The translations under genes and the position numbers were made by a program. Below the pieces are notes generated by a model that saw nothing but the letters and a program-made list of their open reading frames with translations, had not been told where the DNA came from and did no database searches. This document shows positions 18,287 through 27,263 of a stretch of DNA of 64,000 nucleotides, piece by piece; within the stretch, counting starts at the first letter, position 1; each line of letters starts with the position of its first letter. Source of the DNA: Pseudanabaena mucicola str. Chao 1806. Its GTDB lineage: Bacteria > Cyanobacteriota > Cyanobacteriia > Pseudanabaenales > Pseudanabaenaceae. The stretch covers positions 1,209,001 through 1,273,000 of the forward strand of contig NZ_CP097329.1 of NCBI RefSeq assembly GCF_030323025.1, written 5' to 3'.

Positions 18287-20411
18287 ATTTAAGTATGACG
18301 CTAAAGTTGGCTAACTGACGGCTGTAGTTACGGATAATACCAAGGAGATTGAGGCGATTTTGTCGCACTTGAGGATCTTCTGCCATAACCAATACATCAT
18401 CAAAGAATTTAGCAAGGACAGGCGTGATCGCTTTAATCCCTTCCATTAACTGCTCATCACTGGGTTGACAGGGCAAAGCGGCGATCGCCTGATATAACAA
18501 ATGTTCCGCAGCATCAGTCAATTTAGTTGGATTAACAACTGACTTAACATCAATAGTGATGCTATCTAGATCTCCCTGTACCGCAAGGCGAGAAGCTCTC
18601 ACAATTGGTTCATAGATTGCACCGAGAGTCTCGTCTTCACGAGATTGTTGCAAAAAGTGGGCACGTTCTTTGATGCGATTGAGATTGCTCAAACCTTGCA
18701 GGGTATAGGCGAGATCATTATTCCCAGTAACCGCATCAACAAGATCGTAATCAATGCCCTGCTCAGACAAAATCGTATCGCAGCGTTGCTTAAACCATTT
18801 ATAGAGATTTTCCAAAACAGTTTCTGCGGGTTTCGCCAGCAAGCCCTTGTCGGCATAAATGGCGATCGCTGATTGCAGCAGTTTTGGTAAATTCAGTGCA
18901 AATTCGTTGTCCCATGCAATTTGGACAAGCCCAGTTGCCGCCCGACGCAGGGCAAAGGGATCGGATGAACCCGTAGGAATAATGCCCAGCCCAAAAATGC
19001 CAACGAGGCTATCGATACGATCAGCGATCGCTACAATCTTGCCTGTTAGTGAAGTAGGTAAAGCATCCCCCGCACCTTTAGGTTGATAATGCTCACGAAT
19101 GCCTGTCGCCACTGCAAAAGGTTCCTTGCTAGAGAGGGCATAGTAATAACCCATTTGACCTTGCAATTCAGGAAATTCCTTGACCATCTGCGTCACCAGA
19201 TCGGCTTTAGCAAGCTGGGCAGTGCGATCAATTAATACATGATCAGCTTCAGTGATTTCTATATTTGCAATCGAGTCAACCACTAATTTCGCGATCGCTC
19301 TAATTCTTTCCACCTTTTCGGCAACCGATCCAAGCTGAGCTTGGAAAGTGACCTTTTCTAAAAGGGGTAAAAAGGTTTCTAAATGTACAGCGCGATCGCT
19401 ATCGTAGAAAAATTTGCCATCGGAAAGGCGCGCCCGAATTACTCGACCATTGCCTGCGGCAATCAACCGTGACTTATCAGGATTACCATTGGAAATTGTA
19501 ATAAAGCGGGGCAATAGTTGATCGGGATTTGAGGCGGAATGTACGGGGAAATAGCGCTGGTGGCTAACCATTTCCGTTTTAATTACTGGCTGAGGTAACT
19601 CCAAGAATTCACGCTCAAACTCACCGATAACTGCGGTCGGAAATTCTACTAAATAGGTAACTTCTTCAAGCAAATCCTCAGGAATTTCCGCATTGCCATT
19701 AAACAGCTCTACTATGCTATTGATTTGGTTGAGGATATGATGCTGACGTTCTTTACCATCAACCAAAACAAAGGCTTCACGCAAAGTCGCCACATAGTCC
19801 TCAGCAGTGTCAATCACTACTGAGTGCGGATGCAGTACCCGATGCCCTTGACTCAGACGATCGCTCTGTACATTTTCTAAAGCAATCGGTAAAATTTGGG
19901 AATTGAATAGGGAAACTAACCAACGTATCGGGCGGGGAAACTTGAGATCACCATTACCCCAACGCATCAAGCGCTTACCTTCAAGTCCAGTAATCCATGA
20001 TGGTGCTAGTTCCTGCAAAATATCCGCAGTCTGACGGCCCACAATTTGCTGATTAGCGAAAACAAATGAGCCCTTATCAGTCTCTTTGATAAAGATGTCT
20101 TTGAGATCAATCCCCTTTGACTTAGTAAAACCTAATAAAGCCCTAGTTGGCTCTCCCTGTGAATCACCATTTACAAAAGCAGAACCTACCGTAGGTCCTT
20201 TTAGCTCAACACTGCGATCGCTTTGTTGCACAGGTAAACCCTCAATTAGTACGGCAAGACGACGGGGCGTACCATAGACACTGATCTTGCTCGTAGTTAG
20301 TTGGTGTTCATCTAAAATTTTAGGGATGCGCTCTTGCCATTGGCTCAAAGCATCTACGATAAAACTGGCGGGTAATTCTTCAGTACCAACTTCTAACAGA
20401 AAACTTGCCAT
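18285..20411 (-). CDS. glyS: Glycyl-tRNA synthetase beta subunit
   Basis: A 708-residue beta subunit of the bacterial alpha2beta2 glycyl-tRNA synthetase, which binds tRNA and the anticodon. The family N-terminus is 'MASFLLEVGTEELPASFIV', so I placed the start at 20411; an upstream in-frame extension to 20486 lacks similarity. Other motifs are 'YGTPRRLAVLIEGLP', 'GKRLMRWGNGDLKFPRPIRW' and 'LADRIDSLVGIFGLG'-like 'AIADRIDSLVGIFGLG', with the C-terminal DALR-like region 'FDDVLVMAEDPQVRQNRL'. The alpha subunit gene (glyQ) is not in the window, which is normal in cyanobacteria where the genes are unlinked. Confidence 0.96.
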   Translation of the reverse strand: MASFLLEVGTEELPASFIVDALSQWQERIPKILDEHQLTTSKISVYGTPRRLAVLIEGLPVQQSDRSVELKGPTVGSAFVNGDSQGEPTRALLGFTKSKGIDLKDIFIKETDKGSFVFANQQIVGRQTADILQELAPSWITGLEGKRLMRWGNGDLKFPRPIRWLVSLFNSQILPIALENVQSDRLSQGHRVLHPHSVVIDTAEDYVATLREAFVLVDGKERQHHILNQINSIVELFNGNAEIPEDLLEEVTYLVEFPTAVIGEFEREFLELPQPVIKTEMVSHQRYFPVHSASNPDQLLPRFITISNGNPDKSRLIAAGNGRVIRARLSDGKFFYDSDRAVHLETFLPLLEKVTFQAQLGSVAEKVERIRAIAKLVVDSIANIEITEADHVLIDRTAQLAKADLVTQMVKEFPELQGQMGYYYALSSKEPFAVATGIREHYQPKGAGDALPTSLTGKIVAIADRIDSLVGIFGLGIIPTGSSDPFALRRAATGLVQIAWDNEFALNLPKLLQSAIAIYADKGLLAKPAETVLENLYKWFKQRCDTILSEQGIDYDLVDAVTGNNDLAYTLQGLSNLNRIKERAHFLQQSREDETLGAIYEPIVRASRLAVQGDLDSITIDVKSVVNPTKLTDAAEHLLYQAIAALPCQPSDEQLMEGIKAITPVLAKFFDDVLVMAEDPQVRQNRLNLLGIIRNYSRQLANFSVILK

Positions 20412-20547
20412 AACCACGAGTTGAGGGACAATCTTCAGTTTAACGCCTTGACGTACAATAAAGAAAGGGTAAGTCACTTGCAGCAACTACTCTGCATCTG
20501 ACTAAATGAATTGGCAGCACCTTAAAAATACTTAGAAGATATAGCTA

Positions 20548-20602
20548 TAAAAGCCAAAAGAGGGTTGTGGGGCAAAGCCCCACAACCCTCTTTTGGCTTT
20601 TA
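20548..20602. repeat. Perfect 26-bp palindrome, AAA loop, between divergent genes
   Basis: Arms 20548-20573 and 20577-20602 pair perfectly around the loop AAA. It looks like the other gene-end palindromes, but here it sits between the start of glyS (minus) and the start of ado (plus). It therefore cannot terminate either flanking gene in the usual way. It may insulate the two promoters. Confidence 0.75.
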
Positions 20603-20682
20603 ATTTTATTGCACAGTGCCACTTAGCATAAAATAGCTAGAGATTAACTTTTATTGAGCAGGGATACTGAAAGAGGCAAAAC

Positions 20683-21390
20683 ATGGGGCAAACACTCGAA
20701 GCTGTAGCGATTACTGATCAAATTAATTATCAGACTGAACAATATCGCGATGCCTACAGCCGAATCAATGCGATCGTCATTGAGGGCGAAGCTGAAGCAT
20801 ACAGCAACTATCTCCAACTAGCGGAGCTACTGCCCGAATCTAAAACTGATCTGATTAAACTTGCCAAGATGGAGGAACGTCACAAGAAGGGTTTTACTGC
20901 CTGTGGTAAAAACCTCAACGTTACCCCAGATATGGAATTTGCTGAGAAGTTCTTTGCTGAATTGCATGGCAATTTCCAAAAAGCATTTGCAGCTAGGGAT
21001 ATTGTTACTTGCCTGTTGATCCAATCACTTGTTATTGAGTGTTTTGCGATCGCTGCCTATAACATCTATATTCCCGTCGCCGATCCTTTCGCTCGCAAAA
21101 TTACTGAGGGCGTAGTCAAAGATGAATATCTGCATCTTAACTTTGGTGAGGAATGGTTGCAAGAGCATTTTGAACAATCCAAAGCAAATTTAGAGCAAGC
21201 TAATCGTCAAAATTTGCCGATCGTTTGGAAAATGCTCAACCAAGTTGAAACTGATGCCAAAGTCCTCGGCATGGAAAAAGAAGCTTTAGTTGAAGACTTC
21301 ATGATCCAATATGGAGAAAGTCTTGGCAAAATTGGCTTCAACACTCGTGACATTATGAAGATGTCGGCAATGGGTTTGTTGGCTGCTTAG
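20683..21390 (+). CDS. ado: Aldehyde-deformylating oxygenase (alkane synthase)
   Basis: A 235-residue ferritin-like di-iron enzyme that turns C16-C18 fatty aldehydes into C15-C17 alkanes plus formate. The iron ligands are in place: Glu36 in 'EGEAEAY', Glu64 and His67 in 'EERH', Glu119 in '[12 protein letters not shown]', and Glu148 and His151 in 'KDEYLHL'. Spacing matches the characterised Prochlorococcus enzyme. It is followed by aar 341 bp downstream in the same direction, the canonical cyanobacterial alkane locus. The intervening repeats suggest separate transcripts or a long leader for aar. Confidence 0.97.
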   Translation: MGQTLEAVAITDQINYQTEQYRDAYSRINAIVIEGEAEAYSNYLQLAELLPESKTDLIKLAKMEERHKKGFTACGKNLNVTPDMEFAEKFFAELHGNFQKAFAARDIVTCLLIQSLVIECFAIAAYNIYIPVADPFARKITEGVVKDEYLHLNFGEEWLQEHFEQSKANLEQANRQNLPIVWKMLNQVETDAKVLGMEKEALVEDFMIQYGESLGKIGFNTRDIMKMSAMGLLAA

Positions 21391-21731
21391 TTATTTAGCT
21401 ATTAGCAATTAGCTATTAGCCTTGAGCTTTTGGCTGTTGGTTATTAGTTTTTGGCTAACAGCTAAAATATTCTAGAACGGCTAAATCAGCCTTTAAAGAA
21501 ATTATCAATTTCTAAAAAACACTTTAAATCTCAATCCAAAAAGCTAACCGCTAATCGCTAACAGATATTTATAATTGGTAGTCATGCAATGTAATTGTGT
21601 TGCGGGCGCGAAGCGCCCGCAACACAATTACTAAAAAAATTACTTTGCAGCACTACCTTATAATTTATATAAATATCTAATAGCTAACAGCCAATAGCCA
21701 ATCGCTAATCAAAAACTGGTAACCGCAATCG
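21391..21731. other. 341-bp ado-aar intergenic region made of short repeats
   Basis: The left part holds degenerate short repeats of 'TTAGCTATTAGC' and the right part holds the complementary type 'GCTAACAGCCAATAGCC'. The whole gap is thus loosely inverted around a family A element at 21577-21657. Such GCTAATAGC-type iterations are common in cyanobacterial intergenic DNA. No gene is seen. Confidence 0.65.
21577..21657. mobile_element. MITE-like element, family A copy 2
   Basis: Starts GGTAGTCATGCAA and ends TTGCAGCACTACC (imperfect terminal inverted repeats). The central hairpin is GCGGGCGC, loop GAA, GCGCCCGC. It is 81 bp with no coding capacity, and almost identical over about 70 bp to 10889-10969. 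Confidence 0.8.
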
Positions 21732-22751
21732 ATGTTTGGTCTCATTGGGCATTTAACAAGTCTTGAACACGCTCAGTCTGTAGCAAGGGAATTAGGCTAT
21801 CCCGAATATGCCGATCAAGGTTTGGAATTTTGGTGTAGCGCCCCACCCCAAATCGTCGATCGCATCAAAGTTACGAGTGCTACAGGTCAGCAGATCGAAG
21901 GGCTGTATGTAGAGTCATGCTTTTTGCCTGAAATGTTGGCAGGAAGCAAAATTAAAACCGCTATTCGCAAAATCCTTAATGCGATGGCGCATGCACAAAA
22001 GCATGATATCGATATCACGGCTTTAGGGGGATTTTCCTCGATTATTTTCGAGAATTTTAACTTAAGCCAGATGTCGAGCGTGCGAAATATTCAGCTCGAA
22101 TTCAATCGCTTCACCACAGGCAATACCCATACGGCTTACATTATTTGCCGCCAAATCGAAGAAGCTAGTCGTAAATTTGGCGTTGACTTAGCCAAGGCTA
22201 CGGTTACAGTTTGTGGAGCTACGGGGGATATTGGTAGTGCTGTATGTCGTTGGCTTGATGCGCGTACTAATATTAAAGAGCTTTTGCTAGTTGCCCGCAA
22301 TCAAGAACGGTTGCAAGAACTTCAAGCTCAACTTGGTCGCAGTAAAGTTTTGAGTATCGAAGAAGCTTTGCCTCAGTCAGATATTATCGTGTGGGTAGCC
22401 AGTATGGCAAAGGGCATGGCAATCGACTCCACTACCCTCAAACGCCCCTGCATCCTCATCGATGGAGGCTATCCCAAAAATATGTCTAGCCTTGTTCAAG
22501 AAGAAGGAATTTATGTGATCGATGGGGGCATTGTCGAGCATAGCCTCGATATTGACTGGAAGATTATGAAAATCGTAAGTATGACTGAGCCTACTCGTCA
22601 GCTTTTTGCTTGTTTTGCTGAAGCGATGCTGTTAGAGTTTGAGGGATGGCACACCAATTTTTCATGGGGACGCAATTTAATATCCATTGAGAACATGGAA
22701 AAAATTGGTGCAGTTTCAATTAAGCACGGATTTAGACCACTAATTAATTAA
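21732..22751 (+). CDS. aar: Long-chain acyl-[acyl carrier protein] reductase
   Basis: A 339-residue NADPH-dependent reductase producing fatty aldehyde from acyl-ACP, the substrate for ADO. Motifs are '[20 protein letters not shown]' at the N-terminus, '[14 protein letters not shown]', the Rossmann segment '[18 protein letters not shown]' (about 157-174) and '[14 protein letters not shown]'. In this family the acyl-thioester Cys lies near the '[10 protein letters not shown]'-type segment or downstream; I do not assign it. It is intact and of normal length, and together with ado it makes the alkane pathway complete. Confidence 0.97.
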   Translation: MFGLIGHLTSLEHAQSVARELGYPEYADQGLEFWCSAPPQIVDRIKVTSATGQQIEGLYVESCFLPEMLAGSKIKTAIRKILNAMAHAQKHDIDITALGGFSSIIFENFNLSQMSSVRNIQLEFNRFTTGNTHTAYIICRQIEEASRKFGVDLAKATVTVCGATGDIGSAVCRWLDARTNIKELLLVARNQERLQELQAQLGRSKVLSIEEALPQSDIIVWVASMAKGMAIDSTTLKRPCILIDGGYPKNMSSLVQEEGIYVIDGGIVEHSLDIDWKIMKIVSMTEPTRQLFACFAEAMLLEFEGWHTNFSWGRNLISIENMEKIGAVSIKHGFRPLIN

Positions 22752-22797
22752 AAAGAAATGAATGGTGGCACAAAGCACCACCATTCATTTCTTTTTG
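22750..22797 (+). terminator. Hairpin terminator after aar
   Basis: An inverted repeat 'AAAAAGAAATGAATGGTGG' and its complement flank the loop CACAAAGCA, with T-runs on both sides. It begins at the aar stop codon (22749-22751). Confidence 0.75.
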
Positions 22798-22899
22798 TAG
22801 ATGGCAAATTATCACAACTCTTTAAAAAATGTTACAACTACATTATGTAGTTTTGTATACTGGTAGTTTGATTGGGATATAAAAAAGGTATTTAACAGA

Positions 22900-24594
22900 G
22901 TGAGTCAGCATCCCCTAGAACAGCTAAATCGCTACGATGCTAAAGCCAATGCCGAATATTACGGTAGTCGCCCATGGCTAGCGATTAGTCGCATTTTAAA
23001 AATTATTTATTTTGCTTTCAGTTTTGGCTTAGCTTTTGGCTGGGATGTCTTGACGGGTAACACTGTAAGTCAACCCAAACTTGCCGAACAGTTACGACGT
23101 ATTATCACGGCACTTGGTCCTACCTATATCAAAGTTGGACAGGCTTTATCGACACGCCCTGACTTGGTACGTGTGGATTTCTTAGAGGAGTTAACAAAAC
23201 TTCAAGATCAATTGCCGCCATTTTCCAATGATCAAGCCTTCGCGATTATTGAATCTGAATTAGGCAAGCCCGTTCATACTATCTATCGCACTATTTCCGA
23301 AGATCCGATCGCAGCAGCAAGTTTAGGTCAAGTTTACAAGGCAACTCTCTATTCAGGAGAGGAGGTCGCCGTCAAGGTACAACGCCCTGAACTCATCCCT
23401 ACATTAACCCTAGATCTATTTATTCTCCGTTGGTTTGCCAGTTGGCTCGGTCCAATTCTGCCACTCAACCTTGGTAATAGCTTAGAGGCGATCGTCGATG
23501 AATTTGGCTTAAAACTATTTGAAGAAATCGACTATGCCCACGAAGCCACTAATGCCGAAAGATTTGCAGGCTACTTCCAAAATGATCCCCTTGTCAAGGT
23601 TCCCTACATCTATCGTCAGTACAGCACTCATAAGGTTCTGACTTTAGAATGGATTAATGGCATTAAACTCAATGAAATTGAACAAATAAAGGCAGCAGGA
23701 CTAGATACTGATGCCCTTGTAAGGATTGGGGTAATGTCTGGTTTGCGTCAACTTCTAGAGTTTGGCTTTTTCCATGCTGATCCTCACCCTGGCAATCTCT
23801 TTGCTACCTATGATGGCAAGATGGCATACATTGACTTTGGGATGATGGATCAATTGGATCTACAAACCAAAGAGCAATTAGTTGATTCAGTTGTGCATTT
23901 GCTCAATAAAGACTATGACGAACTAGGGCAGGACTATGTGCGGCTCGGCTTTCTGCAACCAGATATCGAAATGAAGCCAATCGTCAATGCGCTTGAATCA
24001 GTCCTTGGCGATATCATGTCCGAGAAAGTGAAGGATTTCAATTTTAAAGTTGTGACTGATCGCTTCTCGAAGGTCATGTACGACTATCCATTCTGCTTGC
24101 CTGCTAAATTTGCACTGATCATTCGCTCGGTAATTACCCAAGAAGGCGTTGCCCTTAGCCTCAATCCTGAATTTCGGATTGTGCAGGTAGCCTATCCCTA
24201 TGTAGCGCGGCGATTGTTGACTGATGAGTCCGAAAGTCTGCGGTCAAGATTATTGGAAGTTCTCTTTAAGGATGATAAGTTCCAATGGTCTCGGCTAGAG
24301 AATTTATTAGCGATCGCTAAATCTGATGGTCAATTTGACATCATTCCCACAGCAAGTATGGGTCTGAAATTCCTTGCCTCCAAAGATGGTGAATATATTC
24401 GTCGTCGGATTTTGTTAGCTCTGACAGAAGACAATCGATTACATACTGAAGAGTTAATGCGAATCTGGAATATGCTCAGAGTTGATATCGAGCCCGCAAA
24501 ACTATGGGATATGGCTCTAAAAACTGTAACTGGAGTAATGCCCAAAGCTATCGCGGCTGCACTCCCCTTCGCCGCCTTCCAAAATATTAACTAG
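22900..24594 (+). CDS. ABC1/UbiB-family atypical protein kinase
   Basis: A 564-residue member of the ABC1 (AarF/UbiB/ADCK) family. These proteins support quinone or prenyl-lipid metabolism and may act as ATPases rather than protein kinases. Visible motifs are the KxGQ segment 'GPTYIKVGQALSTRPDL' (about 71-87), 'PIAAASLGQVYKATL' with the Ala-rich loop replacing the kinase Gly-loop, 'VAVKVQRPEL' (Lys), 'GFFHADPHPGNLF' (catalytic Asp) and 'YIDFGMMDQL' (the DFG equivalent). A C-terminal helical extension follows. The start is GTG at 22900 ('AACAGAGTGAGTCAG'). Confidence 0.9.
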   Translation: MSQHPLEQLNRYDAKANAEYYGSRPWLAISRILKIIYFAFSFGLAFGWDVLTGNTVSQPKLAEQLRRIITALGPTYIKVGQALSTRPDLVRVDFLEELTKLQDQLPPFSNDQAFAIIESELGKPVHTIYRTISEDPIAAASLGQVYKATLYSGEEVAVKVQRPELIPTLTLDLFILRWFASWLGPILPLNLGNSLEAIVDEFGLKLFEEIDYAHEATNAERFAGYFQNDPLVKVPYIYRQYSTHKVLTLEWINGIKLNEIEQIKAAGLDTDALVRIGVMSGLRQLLEFGFFHADPHPGNLFATYDGKMAYIDFGMMDQLDLQTKEQLVDSVVHLLNKDYDELGQDYVRLGFLQPDIEMKPIVNALESVLGDIMSEKVKDFNFKVVTDRFSKVMYDYPFCLPAKFALIIRSVITQEGVALSLNPEFRIVQVAYPYVARRLLTDESESLRSRLLEVLFKDDKFQWSRLENLLAIAKSDGQFDIIPTASMGLKFLASKDGEYIRRRILLALTEDNRLHTEELMRIWNMLRVDIEPAKLWDMALKTVTGVMPKAIAAALPFAAFQNIN

Positions 24595-24605
24595 TCGCCG
24601 AACTT

Positions 24606-24656
24606 TTTCAAGAATTAAAGGTGTGGATCTTTGATCCACACCTTTAATTCTTGAAA
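24606..24656. terminator. Perfect 24-bp palindrome, TTT loop, running into the queC 3' end
   Basis: Arms 24606-24629 and 24633-24656. The right arm contains the last four codons and the TAA (24644-24646) of the degraded queC. The left arm begins 12 nt after the ABC1 gene stop, so it can serve as a bidirectional terminator between the convergent genes. Confidence 0.8.
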
Positions 24657-25321
24657 GCCTCCAAAATGGCGCGATTACGAATGCGACAGGAATCACAAAC
24701 ACCACAAGGCGTTTCCCCACCTTGGTAGCATGACCATGTAAGCTCAATTGGTACACCTAAGCGCTTAGCTCATCGGACAATATCTACTTTAGAATCCATC
24801 ACTAAGGGGGCAACTAATTGTGGTGCATGACCCTATAGTCCGACCTTAGATGAAAGTGCTGCTAATTTCTGGAAAGCTCCTAAATAATCTGGACGACAAT
24901 CGGGATAGCCCGAATAGTCCACCGCATTAATTCCTAAATAGATTGCCTCGGCTCCCTTTGCCTCGGCTAGAGACAGAGCGATCGCAATAAATACGGTATT
25001 TCGTCCTGGAACATAGGTAATCGGGATTTCCTCAGTTTGGATTCCTGCCGTTGGCACTGCAAGATTTGCATCAGTTAGAGCCGAGCCTCCCCACTGCGCC
25101 AAATTTACATCAACCACAAAATGATCCTGAATCTGTAGAGCCGCCGCAACTTGTCGAGCCGCTAATAACTCCCGTTCATGGCGTTGTCCATACCGAAAGG
25201 ACAGGGCGATCGCTTCGTATCCATCGGCGATCGCCTGAGCCGCCGCCGTTGCCGAATCTAACCCACCCGATAGCAGAATTACCGCTTTTTTAGAACTTGG
25301 AGAACTGGTGCTTGCAGTCAT
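24644..25321 (-). pseudogene. queC: 7-cyano-7-deazaguanine synthase, interrupted by two stop codons
   Basis: Reading through gives a 225-codon QueC with normal length and ends. The N-terminal PP-loop is '[19 protein letters not shown]', the middle has '[19 protein letters not shown]', and the C-terminal zinc site is '[16 protein letters not shown]'. Two in-frame stops break it: TAG at 24833-24835 (where family members have Gln before 'GHAPQLVAPLV') and TGA at 24770-24772 (between 'DSKVDIVR' and '[10 protein letters not shown]'). Both lie upstream of all four zinc-ligand cysteines, so the 162-residue product should be inactive in preQ0 synthesis. It directly abuts queE (stop 25322-25324). Sequencing error is an alternative, but two separate errors seem unlikely. 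Confidence 0.85.
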
Positions 25322-25936
25322 CTATCTCACTCCTAATAATTTATGCGTTTGCAAACTTATGCGCCAATCAGCATGATTTAAAACATATTGCATAACTAAC
25401 TCATTGCTGCTTTCTGTCTCCCAATCAGCTTGTAAGTATTTGACCACATTTACAGGAACTCTTGCCGCATTCTGTTCAGCCCACGAGAGATCCGATGCGT
25501 CTTTAATGATGACCTTAAGCTCACTGACTTGGTGATAAATGCTGTTGTGAGGGAATTTGAACTTCTTAGGTGAAAAAGTCACCCAGTCAAAGTGACCACT
25601 AAACGGATGGGAACCAGATGTTTCAAGATGAACCCGCAAATCTTGCTCCTTTAGCTGTCGAGTCAACTCGGTTAAATCACGCATTAATGGTTCACCCCCA
25701 GTAATAACCACGATCGCTGGATGAGCATTGACTGCCTCTATGACCAAATCGGAGATCTCGATTTGATGATGTCTTTTGATATTCCAAGAGATTTTGGTAT
25801 CACACCAGGGACAGCCGACATCACAACCAGCTAAGCGGATAAAAAAAGCATTTACACCCATCCATGTACCTTCCCCCTGAACCGAATGGAAAGTCTCAAC
25901 TACGGGTAAATGAGTTAAATGGTGGATTTGAGTCAT
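25322..25936 (-). CDS. queE: 7-carboxy-7-deazaguanine synthase
   Basis: A 204-residue radical SAM enzyme that contracts 6-carboxytetrahydropterin to 7-carboxy-7-deazaguanine, the step before QueC in queuosine/preQ0 synthesis. The cluster motif is 'CDVGCPWC' (Cys38, 42, 45; CX3CX2C). 'ETFHSVQGEGTWMG' precedes it, and 'VVITGGEPLMRD' is the SAM-binding GGE motif. The start ATG overlaps the ribD stop (ATGA), and its stop codon directly precedes queC. It appears intact although the next enzyme in the pathway is broken here. Confidence 0.96.
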   Translation of the reverse strand: MTQIHHLTHLPVVETFHSVQGEGTWMGVNAFFIRLAGCDVGCPWCDTKISWNIKRHHQIEISDLVIEAVNAHPAIVVITGGEPLMRDLTELTRQLKEQDLRVHLETSGSHPFSGHFDWVTFSPKKFKFPHNSIYHQVSELKVIIKDASDLSWAEQNAARVPVNVVKYLQADWETESSNELVMQYVLNHADWRISLQTHKLLGVR

Positions 25937-27057
25937 AGCCTATATAGATTCCCAATAATCAAAAAATCTGTACCGATTTGCCGTAATTGGGGTTGGTTGA
26001 GTTGAATAGCCTCAGTCATCAGGTTGAATCCCAAATCGTCAATGGGACTAGGAGCCATAAAACCACCAATCAATTTAGGAGCGATAAAAGCATAGATCTT
26101 TTGTACCATCTGCGCTTTAATTGCCACCGATCCCAGCTTGCCTCCACATTCCCATAAAACTTGATTAAATCCGCGACTCGCTAGTTCTTGCATCACAATT
26201 TGTGGAGATAGATCTTCTAGTTCGAGAATTTCCACATGGCGATCACTGAGTTTTTGCTTCAGTTGAGTATTTTGATGTGGCAAAGTCATCACAAGCGTTT
26301 TCTCAGCATCTGTGACATTCCATAAATTGGCTTCTTCAGGAAGATTAAAGCTCTTAGTAACGACTACACGCAAAGGACAATGCTTGCTCAATCCATGCGT
26401 CGTTAAGTGTGGATTATCCAGTCTCACCGTATTTCCACCTGTAATAATCGCATCACAACCCAAACGCAGATCGCGGACGAACTGTCGTGATTCTTGCCCC
26501 GTAATCCAATAGCTATGCCCAGAAATTGTGGCAATCTTCCCATCGAGGGTCATAGCATATTTAAAAATCCCCAAAGGCAAATTCGTTTTTACCCGATAAA
26601 AAAAAGCCTCATTTAGTTCTAGACATTGCTGCTCCAGAATGCCAGTAGTGACTTGAATGCCTGCGGCTCTAAGGCGATCGCATCCCGCACCTGCAACCCT
26701 CGGATCGACATCGATCGCACCAACCACCACCTTACCAATTCCTGCTTGAATAATTGCTTCAGAACAGGGAGGTGTCCGTCCGTAGTGATTGCAAGGCTCA
26801 AGATTGACATACAACGTGGCATCGCTTAAATCTGCACCTGTTTGCTGGGCAGCTCGAATCGCAAATACTTCAGCATGGGGTTCTCCTGCTTTAGGATGAA
26901 AACCTTCGCCTAAGACCTGCCCATTTTTGATAATCACACTCCCCACCAGAGGGTTAGGCGCAGTCTGTCCGCGACCTTGTTTTGCCAAATCAATACATCT
27001 TTGCATCCAGCAATCATGAACAGATGTAATATCTTTTCTATCTACATTTTCTATCAT
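25933..27057 (-). CDS. ribD: Bifunctional riboflavin deaminase/reductase
   Basis: A 374-residue two-domain enzyme of riboflavin synthesis. The N-terminal deaminase (about 15-160) has the zinc motif 'HAEVFAIRAA' (His61, Glu63) and 'PCNHYGRTPPC' (Cys89, Cys98). The C-terminal reductase (about 160-370) has 'YAMTLDGKIATISGHSYWIT' and 'IITGGNTVRLDNPHL'. It is the first gene of a ribD-queE-queC string with a 4-nt overlap to queE. Both riboflavin and preQ0 syntheses branch from GTP, which may explain the grouping. Confidence 0.96.
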   Translation of the reverse strand: MIENVDRKDITSVHDCWMQRCIDLAKQGRGQTAPNPLVGSVIIKNGQVLGEGFHPKAGEPHAEVFAIRAAQQTGADLSDATLYVNLEPCNHYGRTPPCSEAIIQAGIGKVVVGAIDVDPRVAGAGCDRLRAAGIQVTTGILEQQCLELNEAFFYRVKTNLPLGIFKYAMTLDGKIATISGHSYWITGQESRQFVRDLRLGCDAIITGGNTVRLDNPHLTTHGLSKHCPLRVVVTKSFNLPEEANLWNVTDAEKTLVMTLPHQNTQLKQKLSDRHVEILELEDLSPQIVMQELASRGFNQVLWECGGKLGSVAIKAQMVQKIYAFIAPKLIGGFMAPSPIDDLGFNLMTEAIQLNQPQLRQIGTDFLIIGNLYRL

Positions 27058-27263
27058 TAACTATAAATACAGTACTTTGTATGTGATAACACCTAAAATA
27101 AATTTTTGTAAGTAATAAAAAACCTCATTTTTAAAATTTATCTGTATTGCATCGCTTTGCCCTAACTTAAAATCCAGAAGATTTTTGGAAGGAATTATGA
27201 AGTGACGCTATAAAAATTCTTCTGTAATAATTAAATAATTAAAGTCTCAAAGAGTTGTAATTA

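Noticed and set aside
24517-24756. 79-residue minus-strand frame at the ABC1/queC junction
   Set aside because: It is an out-of-frame reading across the real queC 3' end, whose zinc-site codons are clear in the other frame.
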